Positions 32,105-41,556 of a DNA stretch of 64,000 nt are shown here, piece by piece. The position numbers and the translations under genes are program-made. Origin of the DNA: an uncultured Muribaculaceae bacterium (lineage in GTDB: Bacteria; Bacteroidota; Bacteroidia; Bacteroidales; Muribaculaceae); contig CAJTUF010000015.1 in NCBI GenBank assembly GCA_910579675.1, positions 18,226 to 82,225 on the forward strand. Reading direction: 5' to 3'. Every line of letters starts with the position of its first letter. Within the stretch, counting starts at the first letter, position 1. Under the pieces are notes generated by a model that made no database searches, had not been told where the DNA came from, and saw only the letters and a list, made by a program, of their open reading frames with translations.

Positions 32105-34048
32105 TTATGCGTCGATGTTGGCGTAGCTGGCGTTGGCCTCGATGAAGTCGCGGCGCGGGGCCACGTCCTCGCCCATGAGCATCGAGAAGATGCGGTCGGC
32201 CTCGGCTGCATCGGAGATATTCACCTGCTTGAGGAGGCGCTTCTCCGGATCCATGGTGGTGTCGCGGAGCTCTTCGGCGCTCATCTCACCCAGACCTTTG
32301 TAGCGCTGCACCTTGGTCTTGTCGCCGTAGGTGGCGATAAACTTCTGCACCTGACCGTCGGTCCAGCAATACTCCTCGACCTTGCCGCGTGTACACTTGT
32401 AGAGCGGCGGGGTGGCCAGATAGAGATAGCCGTTTTCGATCACGGGGCGCATGCGGCGGAAGAAGAAGGTCATGAGCAGAGTGGCGATGTGGGAGCCGTC
32501 GACATCGGCATCGGTCATGATGATGATCTTGTGGTAGGCGATCTTCGACACATTCACCTCCTTGGGGTCATCTTCGGTGCCTATGGTCACACGCATGGCG
32601 CGGTAGAGCGAGGTGATCTCCTGATTGTCGAATATCTTGTGGTCCATGGCCTTCTCGACATTGAGTATCTTGCCTCTGAGCGGGAGGATGGCCTGGAAGG
32701 TGCGGTTGCGGCCCTGCTTGGCGGTACCGCCTGCCGAGTCACCCTCGACGAGGAAGAGCTCGCAATCCTCGGCGGTGCGGCTGGAGCAGTCGGCGAGCTT
32801 GCCGGGGAGACCGCCGCCGCTCAGCGGGCTCTTGCGCTGTATCTTCACTCGGGCGTTGTAGGCCGCATGGCGCGCCTGAGCTGCTATTATCACCTTTTCA
32901 ACGATGGTCTTGGCCTGACGGGGATGCTCTTCGAGATAGTTGCGGAGCGCCTCGCTCACTGCGCCGCTCACAGCACCCATCACCTCGTTGTTGCCGAGCT
33001 TGGTCTTGGTCTGGCCCTCAAACTGGGGCTCCATCACCTTGACCGACACCACGGCGGTGAGACCCTCGCGGAAGTCGTCCGACGAGATGTCGATCTTCAC
33101 CTTCTCGAGCATCTTGTTGTCTTCGGCATATTTCTTCAGCGTGGTGGTGAGGCCGCGGCGGAAACCGGTCAGGTGTGTGCCGCCCTCAATGGTGTTGATA
33201 TTGTTGACAAACGAATATACGTTTTCGTTGTAGGTGTTGTTGTAGGTCAGGGCCACCTCCACGGGGATGCCGCCGCGCTCGGTGTTGAGATGGATCACAT
33301 CGTTGATCAGGCTCTCCTTGTTTGAGTCGATATACTCTACAAATTCCTGAAGGCCGCGGGCCGAGTAGAATGTTTCGCCCTTGAAGTTGCCCTCGGCATC
33401 AGTCACCCTGCGGTCGGTGAGCGTCAGTTTGATTCCGGCGTTAAGGAAAGCCAGGTCGCGGAGGCGGTTGGCAAGGGTCGAATAGTCATATTCCGTCACC
33501 GAGAAGATAGTGGGATCGGGATGGAAGGTGATCGAGGTGCCGGTATGGGTGGCCTCGCCAACTATCATGAGCTCGGTGGTGGGCTTGCCGCAGGAATATT
33601 CCTGGGCATACACCTTACCCTCGCGGCGCACTTCGGCGCGAAGATAGGTCGACAGGGCGTTGACGCAGCTCACGCCCACGCCGTGGAGACCGCCCGACAC
33701 CTTATAGCTGTCTTTATTGAATTTACCGCCGGCATGAAGCACTGTCAGCACTACCTCGAGAGCACTCTTCTTTTCCTTTTCGTGCATTCCTACGGGGATG
33801 CCGCGGCCGTCGTCGACCACCGTTATGGAATTGTCTTCGTTGATCACAACGTCGATATGCGACGCATACCCCGCAAGGGCTTCATCGATGGAGTTGTCGA
33901 CCACCTCATATACCAGATGGTGGAGTCCTTTGACTCCGGTATCGCCTATATACATCGACGGACGCTTGCGTACTGCTTCAAGGCCTTCAAGCACCTGAAT
34001 CGCTTCCGCGCCGTAATCCTCGGTTTTTTCTTTAATATCTTCTGACAT
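32105..34048 (-). CDS. gyrB: DNA gyrase subunit B
   Basis: A 647-residue ATPase subunit of gyrase. The GHKL ATPase domain has 'RKRPSMYIGDTGVKGLHHLV', 'VDDGRGIPVGMHEKEKKSAL' and 'GGKFNKDSYKVSGGLHGVGV'; the transducer follows, and the Toprim domain has 'CELFLVEGDSAGGTAKQGRN' and 'IIMTDADVDGSHIATLLMTF'; the C-terminus 'RYKGLGEMSAEELRDTTMDP' is the gyrB/parE tail. Gyrase rather than topoisomerase IV is judged from 'QRKSPLSGGGLPGKLADC' and the short ending 'ASYANIDA', both usual in Bacteroidales GyrB. Start ATG at 34048 (MSEDIKEKTEDYG). Confidence 0.95.
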   Translation of the reverse strand: MSEDIKEKTEDYGAEAIQVLEGLEAVRKRPSMYIGDTGVKGLHHLVYEVVDNSIDEALAGYASHIDVVINEDNSITVVDDGRGIPVGMHEKEKKSALEVVLTVLHAGGKFNKDSYKVSGGLHGVGVSCVNALSTYLRAEVRREGKVYAQEYSCGKPTTELMIVGEATHTGTSITFHPDPTIFSVTEYDYSTLANRLRDLAFLNAGIKLTLTDRRVTDAEGNFKGETFYSARGLQEFVEYIDSNKESLINDVIHLNTERGGIPVEVALTYNNTYNENVYSFVNNINTIEGGTHLTGFRRGLTTTLKKYAEDNKMLEKVKIDISSDDFREGLTAVVSVKVMEPQFEGQTKTKLGNNEVMGAVSGAVSEALRNYLEEHPRQAKTIVEKVIIAAQARHAAYNARVKIQRKSPLSGGGLPGKLADCSSRTAEDCELFLVEGDSAGGTAKQGRNRTFQAILPLRGKILNVEKAMDHKIFDNQEITSLYRAMRVTIGTEDDPKEVNVSKIAYHKIIIMTDADVDGSHIATLLMTFFFRRMRPVIENGYLYLATPPLYKCTRGKVEEYCWTDGQVQKFIATYGDKTKVQRYKGLGEMSAEELRDTTMDPEKRLLKQVNISDAAEADRIFSMLMGEDVAPRRDFIEANASYANIDA

Positions 34049-34119
34049 AGTGGATGATAAATGCTGTGGGAGGGGAGATAGGGTGAGGCATGGATGCCCC
34101 GGGCACTCTTTCAAGCCTA

Positions 34120-34151
34120 CAAAATTACACTTTTTTTCCTCAACTGCCAAA
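34120..34151 (-). promoter_or_regulatory. Promoter of gyrB
   Basis: Minus strand TTTG (34148-34151), 20-nt spacer, TAATTTTG (34120-34127), about 70 nt before the ATG. Confidence 0.78.
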
Positions 34152-34256
34152 TGCCACTCCTTGATTTATTTTGGCTTTTTCGCATCGGCCGACAAACTTT
34201 ACACGCCTCCACTCAGTTGTTAAGGTATCTGTAACCCTCAACCATTGATTCCTCTT

Positions 34257-34505
34257 ATGTCACGACGATTCCGAAAGTTATTATTCATAGCCTTAATAGC
34301 CCTACTCGGGGCTGCTCCCGCCGTGGCGCTATCCTCGTGCGGCACAACCCGCAGCTACTGGGGCGTGGAAAATGAATATCTGTGGGGCGACGGGCCCGGC
34401 CACCATCACCACCACAAGCCACCTAAAAAGCACAAGAAATACAAAAAGCATAAAAAGCCCAAAAAGCACCATCACCACCACCACGACGACGACGATGACG
34501 ATTGA
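34257..34505 (+). CDS. Small His/Lys/Asp-rich lipoprotein
   Basis: An 82-residue lipoprotein with an extreme composition. Signal peptide MSRRFRKLLFIALIALLGAA ends in the lipobox 'VALSSC' (Cys about 28). A short ordered part (GTTRSYWGVENEYLWGDGPG) is followed by five His, a Lys/His/Pro-rich stretch of about 17 residues with KKHKK repeats, six His and finally six Asp. Such a tail could bind Ni, Zn or Cu, or carry opposite charge blocks; it may also stick to lipid A or peptidoglycan. No family is recognised. A strong intrinsic terminator follows directly, so it is a complete single-gene unit. No clear promoter is seen before it. Confidence 0.85.
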   Translation: MSRRFRKLLFIALIALLGAAPAVALSSCGTTRSYWGVENEYLWGDGPGHHHHHKPPKKHKKYKKHKKPKKHHHHHHDDDDDD

Positions 34506-34528
34506 CCTCTCTCGCTATCCCCACTACC

Positions 34529-34571
34529 GGCCTGCCGCACGACCCTCCCCGCGGCAGGCCTTTCTCTTTTT
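34529..34571 (+). terminator. Intrinsic terminator of the His-rich lipoprotein gene
   Basis: GGCCTGCCGC (34529-34538) and GCGGCAGGCC (34551-34560) form a perfect 10-bp stem with a 12-nt loop, followed by TTTCTCTTTTT. Confidence 0.9.
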
Positions 34572-34592
34572 AGACTCTTGACCTGACACCGC

Positions 34593-34623
34593 TTGCATAT
34601 CCCGATTATTTCACATATTTTTG
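34593..34623 (+). promoter_or_regulatory. Promoter of the DUF4221 lipoprotein gene
   Basis: CTTG (TTG at 34593-34595), 20-nt spacer, TATTTTTG (34616-34623). It overlaps the first possible start codon of the downstream frame (TTG 34621), which therefore cannot be used. Confidence 0.65.
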
Positions 34624-34653
34624 CAGCAGATCATTCATCACCATCATAAACCA

Positions 34654-35823
34654 GTGAAAAACAAAAAAAATAAGCACCAGTCATTAGGGGTGTTTACATT
34701 AGTGCTATCAGCCGTCATGCTCCCCCTCGTCAGCTGCGGCAATCCCTCAGAAAAGTCAGGCAACCCGGCCCTTCAACCGTCGGGAGCGGCCATCACATCC
34801 GACGACACCGAAATCCTCCCCGACCCTGATTGCGACAATCTTACGTCGTATTACGAAACAACGTTCTATGTCAATGGTATGGGAGACACCTGCATCCTTG
34901 GCTACAACTACAAAAGCCACGAGCTTGATTTCCTCAACTTATCTACCGGAAAGTTAGGACAGTCCATCTCACTTGACCGCGACGGGCCCGACGGTATTGC
35001 CGGGATGCCCATCTGGTTTCATCAGATTGCTGTGGATTCCATCCTTGTCGGAAACGATCAGCAGACGGTATATCTCATCGACACTATCGGTCGTGTGGTC
35101 AACTCATACTCTTTCAGAGGCGAGGGTCATGCCACGGCATCGCGCAATGCCCGCAGCCACATAGCAGCGTTCCGCTATGATGGTGATGCGGGTCAGATAA
35201 TCTATCCGCGCGAAAACGACAAAGACCTGTCGATAGCAGCTCTCGACACTGCATCGGAGGCCACCACCGCGATTGCCTCCATTCCGGGATGGACGCGACG
35301 CAAGGTGGGATTTCTCATCTATCCCAACGTTGCCTATACCGATACTTCGGCACTGGTCAACTTCCCGTATGAAAGCAAGATAACCGAACTCAGCCTTCTC
35401 GACGGGCGCATAATTCGCCAGTCCGACTCTCCGATGACCTCCATGACTGCCGAGACCGTCGATCCTGGCGAGTCGGTAGAGGAGATCGTATGGCGCAGCT
35501 ATGCCAACCCCTTCTATGCCGATGTCAATTACCTGCCCGCCTCCGACATCTTCGCGCAGATTGTGATCGCCCCGACCGGAAGCTCGCGCAATGACGATGA
35601 TAACCACAAAGCCTACGACCGCAAGCTCTATCTGCGTGTGTTCGACCGCAATCTGAAGCCGATCCACGAGCATGAATTTGAGAGCGGCAAATATCTGCCT
35701 TACGCGTGGACCTTCACGCCCGATGGTGTGATACTCTACCGCGACCATCCCCTCGACCAAAACAACGACTCGGAGGGTGTGAGGCTCACCCGATTCCGCA
35801 TAGCCCCGGTCTATTCCGACTGA
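34654..35823 (+). CDS. DUF4221-like beta-propeller lipoprotein
   Basis: A 389-residue lipoprotein. Starting at GTG 34654 the N-terminus is VKNKKNKHQSLGVFTLVLSA with lipobox 'PLVSCG'. The mature part is rich in beta-strand repeats ('CILGYNYKSHELDFLNLSTG', 'LGQSISLDRDGPDGIAGMPI', 'TVYLIDTIGRVVNSYSFRGE', 'KLYLRVFDRNLKPIHEHEFE'), the look of the DUF4221/6-bladed propeller proteins of Bacteroidota. Role unknown; envelope localisation is secure from the signal. It has its own promoter and terminator and shows no functional link with its neighbours. Confidence 0.78.
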   Translation: MKNKKNKHQSLGVFTLVLSAVMLPLVSCGNPSEKSGNPALQPSGAAITSDDTEILPDPDCDNLTSYYETTFYVNGMGDTCILGYNYKSHELDFLNLSTGKLGQSISLDRDGPDGIAGMPIWFHQIAVDSILVGNDQQTVYLIDTIGRVVNSYSFRGEGHATASRNARSHIAAFRYDGDAGQIIYPRENDKDLSIAALDTASEATTAIASIPGWTRRKVGFLIYPNVAYTDTSALVNFPYESKITELSLLDGRIIRQSDSPMTSMTAETVDPGESVEEIVWRSYANPFYADVNYLPASDIFAQIVIAPTGSSRNDDDNHKAYDRKLYLRVFDRNLKPIHEHEFESGKYLPYAWTFTPDGVILYRDHPLDQNNDSEGVRLTRFRIAPVYSD

Positions 35824-35850
35824 GCACCCGCCTCGTCACACCCATCATCA

Positions 35851-35889
35851 GGGAGCGCCCCGGATATCCGCCCGGAGCGCTCCCTTTTT
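35851..35889 (+). terminator. Intrinsic terminator after the DUF4221 gene
   Basis: GGGAGCGC (35851-35858) pairs with GCGCTCCC (35877-35884), with CGG/CCG inside the loop, followed by TTTTT. Confidence 0.88.
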
Positions 35890-35896
35890 GATTTTC

Positions 35897-35926
35897 TTGA
35901 CTTTTGGCGGAAAATGCTTATCTTTG
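35897..35926 (+). promoter_or_regulatory. Promoter of the ileS operon
   Basis: CTTG (TTG at 35897-35899), 19-nt spacer, TATCTTTG (35919-35926), about 40 nt before the ileS ATG. Confidence 0.8.
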
Positions 35927-35967
35927 CAAAAAATTTTTTCTTTACGGGAATTCCACCCTATCCGGAG

Positions 35968-38900
35968 ATGAAACACTTCAACGAATATAGCGGCTTCAAC
36001 TTGTCGCAAATCAACAAGGACGTCCTCGAACAGTGGCAGCGTGAAGGCCTCTTCGAGCGCAGTTTGTCAGTTCGAGAGGGTTGCCCCTCTTTTGTCTTTT
36101 TCGAGGGACCGCCCTCGGCCAACGGTATGCCCGGCATCCACCATGTCATGGCCCGCACCATAAAAGACATTTTCTGCCGCTACAAGACCATGAAGGGTTT
36201 CCATGTCAAGCGCAAAGCCGGCTGGGACACCCACGGCCTCCCCGTGGAGCTCGGTGTGGAAAAAGGCCTCGGAATCACCAAGGAGGATATCGGCAAGAAA
36301 ATATCTGTCGACGACTACAACGCCGCTTGCCGCTCGGAGGTGATGAAATATACCCGCGAGTGGGAGGCCCTCACCTCGCGCATGGGCTACTGGGTCGACA
36401 TGACCGACCCTTATATCACCTACGACAACCGCTACATCGAAAGCGTGTGGTGGCTCCTCGCCCAGCTATATAAGAAAGGTTATCTCTACAAGGGCTACAC
36501 CATCCAGCCCTACTCTCCCGCTGCAGGCACTGGCCTCAGCTCCCACGAGCTCAACCAGCCCGGATGCTACCGCGATGTCAAAGACACCACCTGCATCGCT
36601 CAGTTTACCTGCACCGATCCCCTCCCCGCCATGACCGGATGGGGCACACCCTGCTTCATTGCATGGACCACTACCCCCTGGACTCTCCCGAGCAACACCG
36701 CTCTGGCTGTTGGCCCCGCAATCGACTATAACATCGTGCGCACCTACAATCCCTATTCGGGTGAGAAGATCACAGTGGTGTGCGCAGCAGCTCTCATGGG
36801 ATCGCTCTTCAGCGCCAAGGCCAAGGATCTGCCGCTCGACAGCTATGCCAAGGGCGACAAGGCCGTGCCCTACGAAGTGGTGGCAACAGTGAAGGGCTCC
36901 GAGCTCACAGGCCTCCACTACGAGCAGCTGTTCCCCTGGGTCAACCCCGGCGAGGGAGCTTTCCGTGTGATACCAGGCGACTATGTCACCACCGACGACG
37001 GTACCGGCATAGTTCACATTGCCGGCACCTTCGGCGCCGACGACTTGAGGGTGAGCCGCGCCGCTGGCGTGCCCCCGCTCCATCTCATTGACCGCGACGG
37101 CAACATACGCCCGATGGTCGACCTCACCGGCCGATTCTTCCTCCTCTCCGACCTCGACCCCGACTTTGTCGCCACAATGGTCGATACCGACCAATATTCG
37201 CGCTGGCAGGGCCGATATGTCAAAAACGCTTTCGACCCCGAGGCAACTCCCGACACCGAGACCCTCGATGTGGCTCTCTCGCTCGACCTCAAGGCCCAGG
37301 GCAAGGCTTTCCGCATCGAGAAGCACACCCACAGCTATCCCCACTGCTGGCGCACCGACAAGCCTGTGCTCTACTACCCCCTCGACAGCTGGTTTATCCG
37401 CTCCACCGCCGCACGCGAGCGCATGATGGAGCTCAACGACACCATCAAGTGGAAACCCGCTTCGACCGGTTCGGGCCGATTCGGAAAGTGGCTTGAAAAT
37501 CTTCAGGACTGGAATCTCTCACGCTCCCGCTACTGGGGCACTCCGCTCCCCATCTGGCGCACCGACGACGCCTCCGAAGAGGTCTGCATCGACTCCGTGG
37601 AGACCCTCTTCAACGAGATCGACCGCGCCGTAGAGGCCGGCCTCATGCCTGCCAACCACTATCGCGAGCGCGGTTTTGTGCCCGGCGATTACTCCAAGGA
37701 AAACTATGAGCGTATCGACCTCCACCGTCCCTATGTCGACGACATCATACTCCTCTCCCCCTCCGGCAAGCCCATGCACCGCGAGACCGACCTGATCGAC
37801 GTGTGGTTTGACTCCGGTTCGATGCCCTATGCCCAGATCCATTACCCCTTTGAAAACAAGGAGGCTTTCGACCGTGGCGACCTCTTCCCCGCCGACTTCA
37901 TCGCTGAAGGCGTCGACCAGACCCGCGGATGGTTTTTCACTCTCCACGCCATAGGCACCATGGTGTTCGACTCCAATGCCTACAAGGCTGTGATCTCCAA
38001 CGGCCTCGTGCTCGACCGCGAGGGCAACAAGATGTCGAAGCGCCTCGGCAATGCCGTCAATCCCTTCGAGGCTATCGAGAAGTTTGGCTCCGACCCGCTC
38101 CGCTGGTACATGATCGCCAACTCCAGCCCGTGGGACAACCTCAAGTTTGATCCCGACGGGGTGGCCGAGATGAGCCGCAAATTCTTCTCGACCCTCCACA
38201 ACACATATTCATTCTTCGCCCTCTACGCCAATGTCGACGGCTTCGACCCCGACGCACCGCAGATACCCCTCGCCGAGCGCCCCGAGATCGACCGTTGGAT
38301 CATATCGCTCCTCAACAGCCTCATCCTCTCGGTAGAGGAGAGCCTTGAAGACTACGAGCCCACACGCGCGGCCCGCGCCATTGCCGAGTTTGTGTCCGAC
38401 AATCTCTCCAACTGGTATGTGCGCCTCAACCGCAAGCGCTTCTGGGGTGGCGAGATGACCGCCGACAAGCTCTCGGCCTATCAGACCCTCTACACCTGCC
38501 TCCGCACCGTGGCTCTGCTCATGGCGCCCGTGGCCCCCTTCGTGGCCGACCGCCTCTACCGCGACCTCACCGACGCCGGATCATCCGTCCATCTGGCCCT
38601 CTTCCCCGTGGCCGACAAGGAGGCCATTGACGCCGACCTTGAGCGCCGCATGGAGCTCGCACAGGATATCACCTCAATGGCTCTCGCCCTGCGCCGCAAA
38701 GCGGCCATAAAGGTAAGGCAGCCGCTCCGCCGCATCATGCTCCCCGCCGTCGACGACCGCCAGCGGGCCGACATACTCTCCATGGCGCAGCTCGTGCTCA
38801 GCGAGATCAACGTCAAGGAGATCGAGATAGTCGATTCGGGCGAAGGTATCCTCGTGAAGCGCGTCAAGCCCGACTTCAAGAAGCTCGGCCCACGCTTCGG

Positions 38901-39390
38901 CAAGATGATGAAACAGGTGGCCGCCGCAATCCAGGCCATGACTCCCCACCAGGTGGCCGCTCTCGAACGCGATGGCAACATCACCCTTGAAGTAGCCGGT
39001 CAGGACGCCGTGGTCGACCGCGCCGATGTAGAGATCATATCCGAGGATATACCCGGATGGCTCGTGGCCAACGAAGGCAATCTCACCATCGCCCTCGATG
39101 TCGATGTCACCCCCGAGCTCCGCGCCGAAGGCATCGCACGTGAGATTGTCAACCGCGTGCAGAACATCCGCAAGGCCCGCGGTTTTGAGATCACCGACCG
39201 CATCTCGGCCACTTTCGCATCCCCCTCGATGGAGGTGCGCAACGCACTCGAGACCTGGAGCGACTACATTGCCTCGCAAGTGCTCGCCGACAAGTTTGAG
39301 ATAGTGCCTGCCGACACCATCGCCCTCCCCGGCACCGAGCATCTCGACCTCGACGACGCCACTGTCGACGCCCTTGTGGAACTCTCCTGA
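35968..39390 (+). CDS. ileS: Isoleucyl-tRNA synthetase (eukaryote-like type)
   Basis: An 1140-residue class I synthetase. HIGH-type motif in 'GPPSANGMPGIHHVMART', the editing domain CP1 with 'WTTTPWTLPSNTALAVGP' and 'DDGTGIVHIAGTFGADDL', 'WNLSRSRYWGTPLPIW', and the KMSKS motif as 'GNKMSKRLGNAVNPFEA'. Length and the cysteine-free C-terminus (no zinc ribbon) place it with the long eukaryote-like form (IleS2), which in other bacteria is often mupirocin-insensitive; this last point is family knowledge, not shown here. Start ATG at 35968 (MKHFNEYSGF). It is the first gene of a plus-strand run with dksA-like, lspA and DUF4296 genes. Confidence 0.97.
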   Translation: MKHFNEYSGFNLSQINKDVLEQWQREGLFERSLSVREGCPSFVFFEGPPSANGMPGIHHVMARTIKDIFCRYKTMKGFHVKRKAGWDTHGLPVELGVEKGLGITKEDIGKKISVDDYNAACRSEVMKYTREWEALTSRMGYWVDMTDPYITYDNRYIESVWWLLAQLYKKGYLYKGYTIQPYSPAAGTGLSSHELNQPGCYRDVKDTTCIAQFTCTDPLPAMTGWGTPCFIAWTTTPWTLPSNTALAVGPAIDYNIVRTYNPYSGEKITVVCAAALMGSLFSAKAKDLPLDSYAKGDKAVPYEVVATVKGSELTGLHYEQLFPWVNPGEGAFRVIPGDYVTTDDGTGIVHIAGTFGADDLRVSRAAGVPPLHLIDRDGNIRPMVDLTGRFFLLSDLDPDFVATMVDTDQYSRWQGRYVKNAFDPEATPDTETLDVALSLDLKAQGKAFRIEKHTHSYPHCWRTDKPVLYYPLDSWFIRSTAARERMMELNDTIKWKPASTGSGRFGKWLENLQDWNLSRSRYWGTPLPIWRTDDASEEVCIDSVETLFNEIDRAVEAGLMPANHYRERGFVPGDYSKENYERIDLHRPYVDDIILLSPSGKPMHRETDLIDVWFDSGSMPYAQIHYPFENKEAFDRGDLFPADFIAEGVDQTRGWFFTLHAIGTMVFDSNAYKAVISNGLVLDREGNKMSKRLGNAVNPFEAIEKFGSDPLRWYMIANSSPWDNLKFDPDGVAEMSRKFFSTLHNTYSFFALYANVDGFDPDAPQIPLAERPEIDRWIISLLNSLILSVEESLEDYEPTRAARAIAEFVSDNLSNWYVRLNRKRFWGGEMTADKLSAYQTLYTCLRTVALLMAPVAPFVADRLYRDLTDAGSSVHLALFPVADKEAIDADLERRMELAQDITSMALALRRKAAIKVRQPLRRIMLPAVDDRQRADILSMAQLVLSEINVKEIEIVDSGEGILVKRVKPDFKKLGPRFGKMMKQVAAAIQAMTPHQVAALERDGNITLEVAGQDAVVDRADVEIISEDIPGWLVANEGNLTIALDVDVTPELRAEGIAREIVNRVQNIRKARGFEITDRISATFASPSMEVRNALETWSDYIASQVLADKFEIVPADTIALPGTEHLDLDDATVDALVELS

Positions 39391-39418
39391 TATTTCTCTC
39401 CTATCCGTCAACTTCCAT

Positions 39419-39817
39419 ATGGCTGAAAAAAACCGCTATAGCGACGAAGAGCTTCTGGAGTTTAAGGAGCTCATACTCAAAAAGCTTGAAAAAGCGCGGC
39501 GCGACTATGAACTGCTTTGGGCCGACGTGACCGGCTCGGCCGGAAACGACACCTCCGACACGTCGCCCACCTTCAAAGCCCTCGAGGAGGGCGCCGGCAC
39601 CCTTGGCAAAGAGGATGCCGCGCGCCTCGCCTCGCGCCAGCTCACATTTATCAAGCACCTTCAGGGAGCCCTGCTCCGTATCGAAAACAAGACCTACGGC
39701 ATTTGCCGCGTCACCGGTAAACTCATCCCTAAAGAGCGCCTCAAGGCAGTGCCCCACGCCACCACTTCGGTCGATGGCAAAGCTGTGGCCAACGGGCGCG
39801 TTGACCCCCGACCTTAA
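39419..39817 (+). CDS. DksA/TraR-family protein with degenerate zinc finger
   Basis: A 132-residue RNA-polymerase secondary-channel type protein. The N-terminal coiled coil ('YSDEELLEFKELILKKLEKA', then 'LWADVTGSAGNDTSDTS') is followed by the finger region 'YGICRVTGKLIPKERLKAVP', where only one of the four usual cysteines remains. This is the normal form in Bacteroidota. DksA-like proteins tune rRNA and amino-acid promoters with ppGpp. Placement 28 nt behind ileS and 6 nt before lspA is an operon arrangement. Start ATG at 39419. Confidence 0.92.
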   Translation: MAEKNRYSDEELLEFKELILKKLEKARRDYELLWADVTGSAGNDTSDTSPTFKALEEGAGTLGKEDAARLASRQLTFIKHLQGALLRIENKTYGICRVTGKLIPKERLKAVPHATTSVDGKAVANGRVDPRP

Positions 39818-39823
39818 CCTACA

Positions 39824-40483
39824 ATGAGCCAGCATAAAGGACTCATAGCCACGATCGTAGTAATTCTTATCGTGGCTCTCGACCAATGGCTGAAGATTTG
39901 GGTCAAGACCCATTTCTACCTTGGCGAGGATCTGGAGATCCTCCCCTGGTTTCAGCTCTTCTTCATCGAAAACAACGGAATGGCTTTCGGGCTCGAAATG
40001 GGTTCAAAGCTCATTCTGTCGGTGTTTCGCGTATTTGCCGTAGCAGCCCTCATATACTATATATTCTGGCTCGTGAAGCGCCGCGATGTCAGGATGGGCT
40101 ACCTTGTGTGCATTGCCCTCGTGGCAGCAGGCGCCGCCGGAAATATCATCGACTGCGTGTTTTATGGCCGTATATTCGACAACCCGGCGCCTCCCGCCGT
40201 CGCAACCCTCTTCCCCGAAGGGGGAGGCTATGCTCCGTGGCTCCACGGGCGCGTGGTGGATATGCTCTACTTCCCCCTCGTGAGCTTCGACTGGCCACAA
40301 TGGATGCCTCTGGTAGGCGGTCAGCACTTTATCTTCTTCCAGCCGGTTTTCAACATTGCCGACGCTGCTATATCGGTGGGCGTGATAATCCTCTTCATCT
40401 TCTACTCCCGTTATATCTCCGAGCTTCATTTCCAGCCCGAGCTGTCGGCTCAGGGCAAGCATCATGATGAGAACGACAAGTAG
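39824..40483 (+). CDS. lspA: Lipoprotein signal peptidase II
   Basis: A 219-residue inner-membrane aspartic protease that cuts the signal peptide of prolipoproteins after lipidation; needed for the many lipoproteins in this window. Four membrane helices. The catalytic Asp residues are in 'AAGAAGNIIDCVFYGR' and 'VFNIADAAISVGVIIL'; 'FFIENNGMAFGL' is the conserved N-terminal box. It is longer than the E. coli enzyme because of an insertion between the catalytic motifs, as is common in Bacteroidota. The end overlaps the next gene by 20 nt. Confidence 0.96.
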   Translation: MSQHKGLIATIVVILIVALDQWLKIWVKTHFYLGEDLEILPWFQLFFIENNGMAFGLEMGSKLILSVFRVFAVAALIYYIFWLVKRRDVRMGYLVCIALVAAGAAGNIIDCVFYGRIFDNPAPPAVATLFPEGGGYAPWLHGRVVDMLYFPLVSFDWPQWMPLVGGQHFIFFQPVFNIADAAISVGVIILFIFYSRYISELHFQPELSAQGKHHDENDK

Positions 40484-41306
40484 CCGACTCTGCCTGAACG
40501 CCGCAGCCGCCATTGCGATTGGGGCCACTGCTCTCACCGCCTGCACCAGCACCCCCGACGGAGTGATCCCCGACGATGAGATGGCAGAGCTTATGGCCGA
40601 TATACACACTGCCGAAAGCGTGGTCGACACCGAACGACGTGTATTTGCCACCGACTCCATGCGGCGCCTGCTCAAGCAAAGTGTGTTGGCCCGCTATGGC
40701 TACACCATGGCCGACTTCGACTCCTCGCTCTCCTACTACGGACGCAACATCGACCTATATGCCAAGCTATACGAAGATGTGATAGCCATCCTCGACGAGC
40801 GCATAGCCGAAGCCGAGTCGCGCAGCGCAACCGATATCGCCGGCGGACGCCAGGGCTCTGCCTCCGATCTCGACTTCTCAGTCGACGGCGACTCGGTAGA
40901 TGTGTGGGCGCTCCCTCGCACCCTGTTCTTCTCTCAGGCATCGCCGGTCTCGATTGTGCCATTCGGCTTGTCGTCTGACCGCTATTGGGAGCGCGGCGAC
41001 GTCTACACCCTACGCGGCAAAATGAGCGGAGCATCAGATGCCGTGGCTTTCTCCGTTGCAGTCGAATATATGGACGGCTCGGTCGATTATCTGACCATGC
41101 GTTCGCTCGGCAGCGGATGGAAAGAAGCCACTCTCCTAACCGACTCCGCCAAGGTGGCCCGCTATGTGTATGGAAGCATATCATACCCCCAGATCTCCGC
41201 TAAGCGTCCGCCCGCCGTGCTCGACTCAATATCTCTCTTCCGTAGCCGCTTCGACCCAAGGCTGATACGCGACCCCCGCACCAAATCGGTCAAGACCGGT
41301 GTATGA
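40464..41306 (+). CDS. DUF4296 lipoprotein
   Basis: A 280-residue lipoprotein. Signal peptide with lipobox 'TALTACTS' (Cys27), then the DUF4296 pattern 'DGVIPDDEMAELMADIHTAE' and 'RLLKQSVLARYGYTMADFDS', followed by a C-terminal region of beta strands ('VYTLRGKMSGASDAVAFSVA', 'SVDYLTMRSLGSGWKEATLL'). DUF4296 proteins commonly sit next to lspA in Bacteroidota; their role is unknown. The start lies inside the end of lspA (20-nt overlap). The 250 nt after it, up to the acyl-CoA ligase gene, hold no convincing gene. Confidence 0.87.
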   Translation: MMRTTSSRLCLNAAAAIAIGATALTACTSTPDGVIPDDEMAELMADIHTAESVVDTERRVFATDSMRRLLKQSVLARYGYTMADFDSSLSYYGRNIDLYAKLYEDVIAILDERIAEAESRSATDIAGGRQGSASDLDFSVDGDSVDVWALPRTLFFSQASPVSIVPFGLSSDRYWERGDVYTLRGKMSGASDAVAFSVAVEYMDGSVDYLTMRSLGSGWKEATLLTDSAKVARYVYGSISYPQISAKRPPAVLDSISLFRSRFDPRLIRDPRTKSVKTGV

Positions 41307-41556
41307 CCTCTTTGCGCCTCTCCCTATGCAGCGTATATTCTCCCACCATATTATTTATTGCGGCCGCCACTATCTCAATCATGTGGCTCAGCTCGACGAC
41401 CACTCAACCATTCCGTCCTTTTACCCGTTTAAAAATGAGATTCATTCCACCCGTTTTTATTCCGGAACGGTGTCTCTCACGGTCGTCGACGGGCATCTCG
41501 TTGTGAAACAATTATCAGCAGAGGCCCTCCCGATTTCCTTATAAAATCTCTTTTCT

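Noticed and set aside
32099..33325. Long open frame antisense to gyrB (408 codons)
   Set aside because: Shadow of gyrB caused by codon bias; no family features.
41299..41544. Short frames between the DUF4296 gene and the acyl-CoA ligase, one overlapping the stop as ATGA with a hydrophobic stretch
   Set aside because: No family resemblance, poor composition and two competing frames; more likely untranslated sequence.
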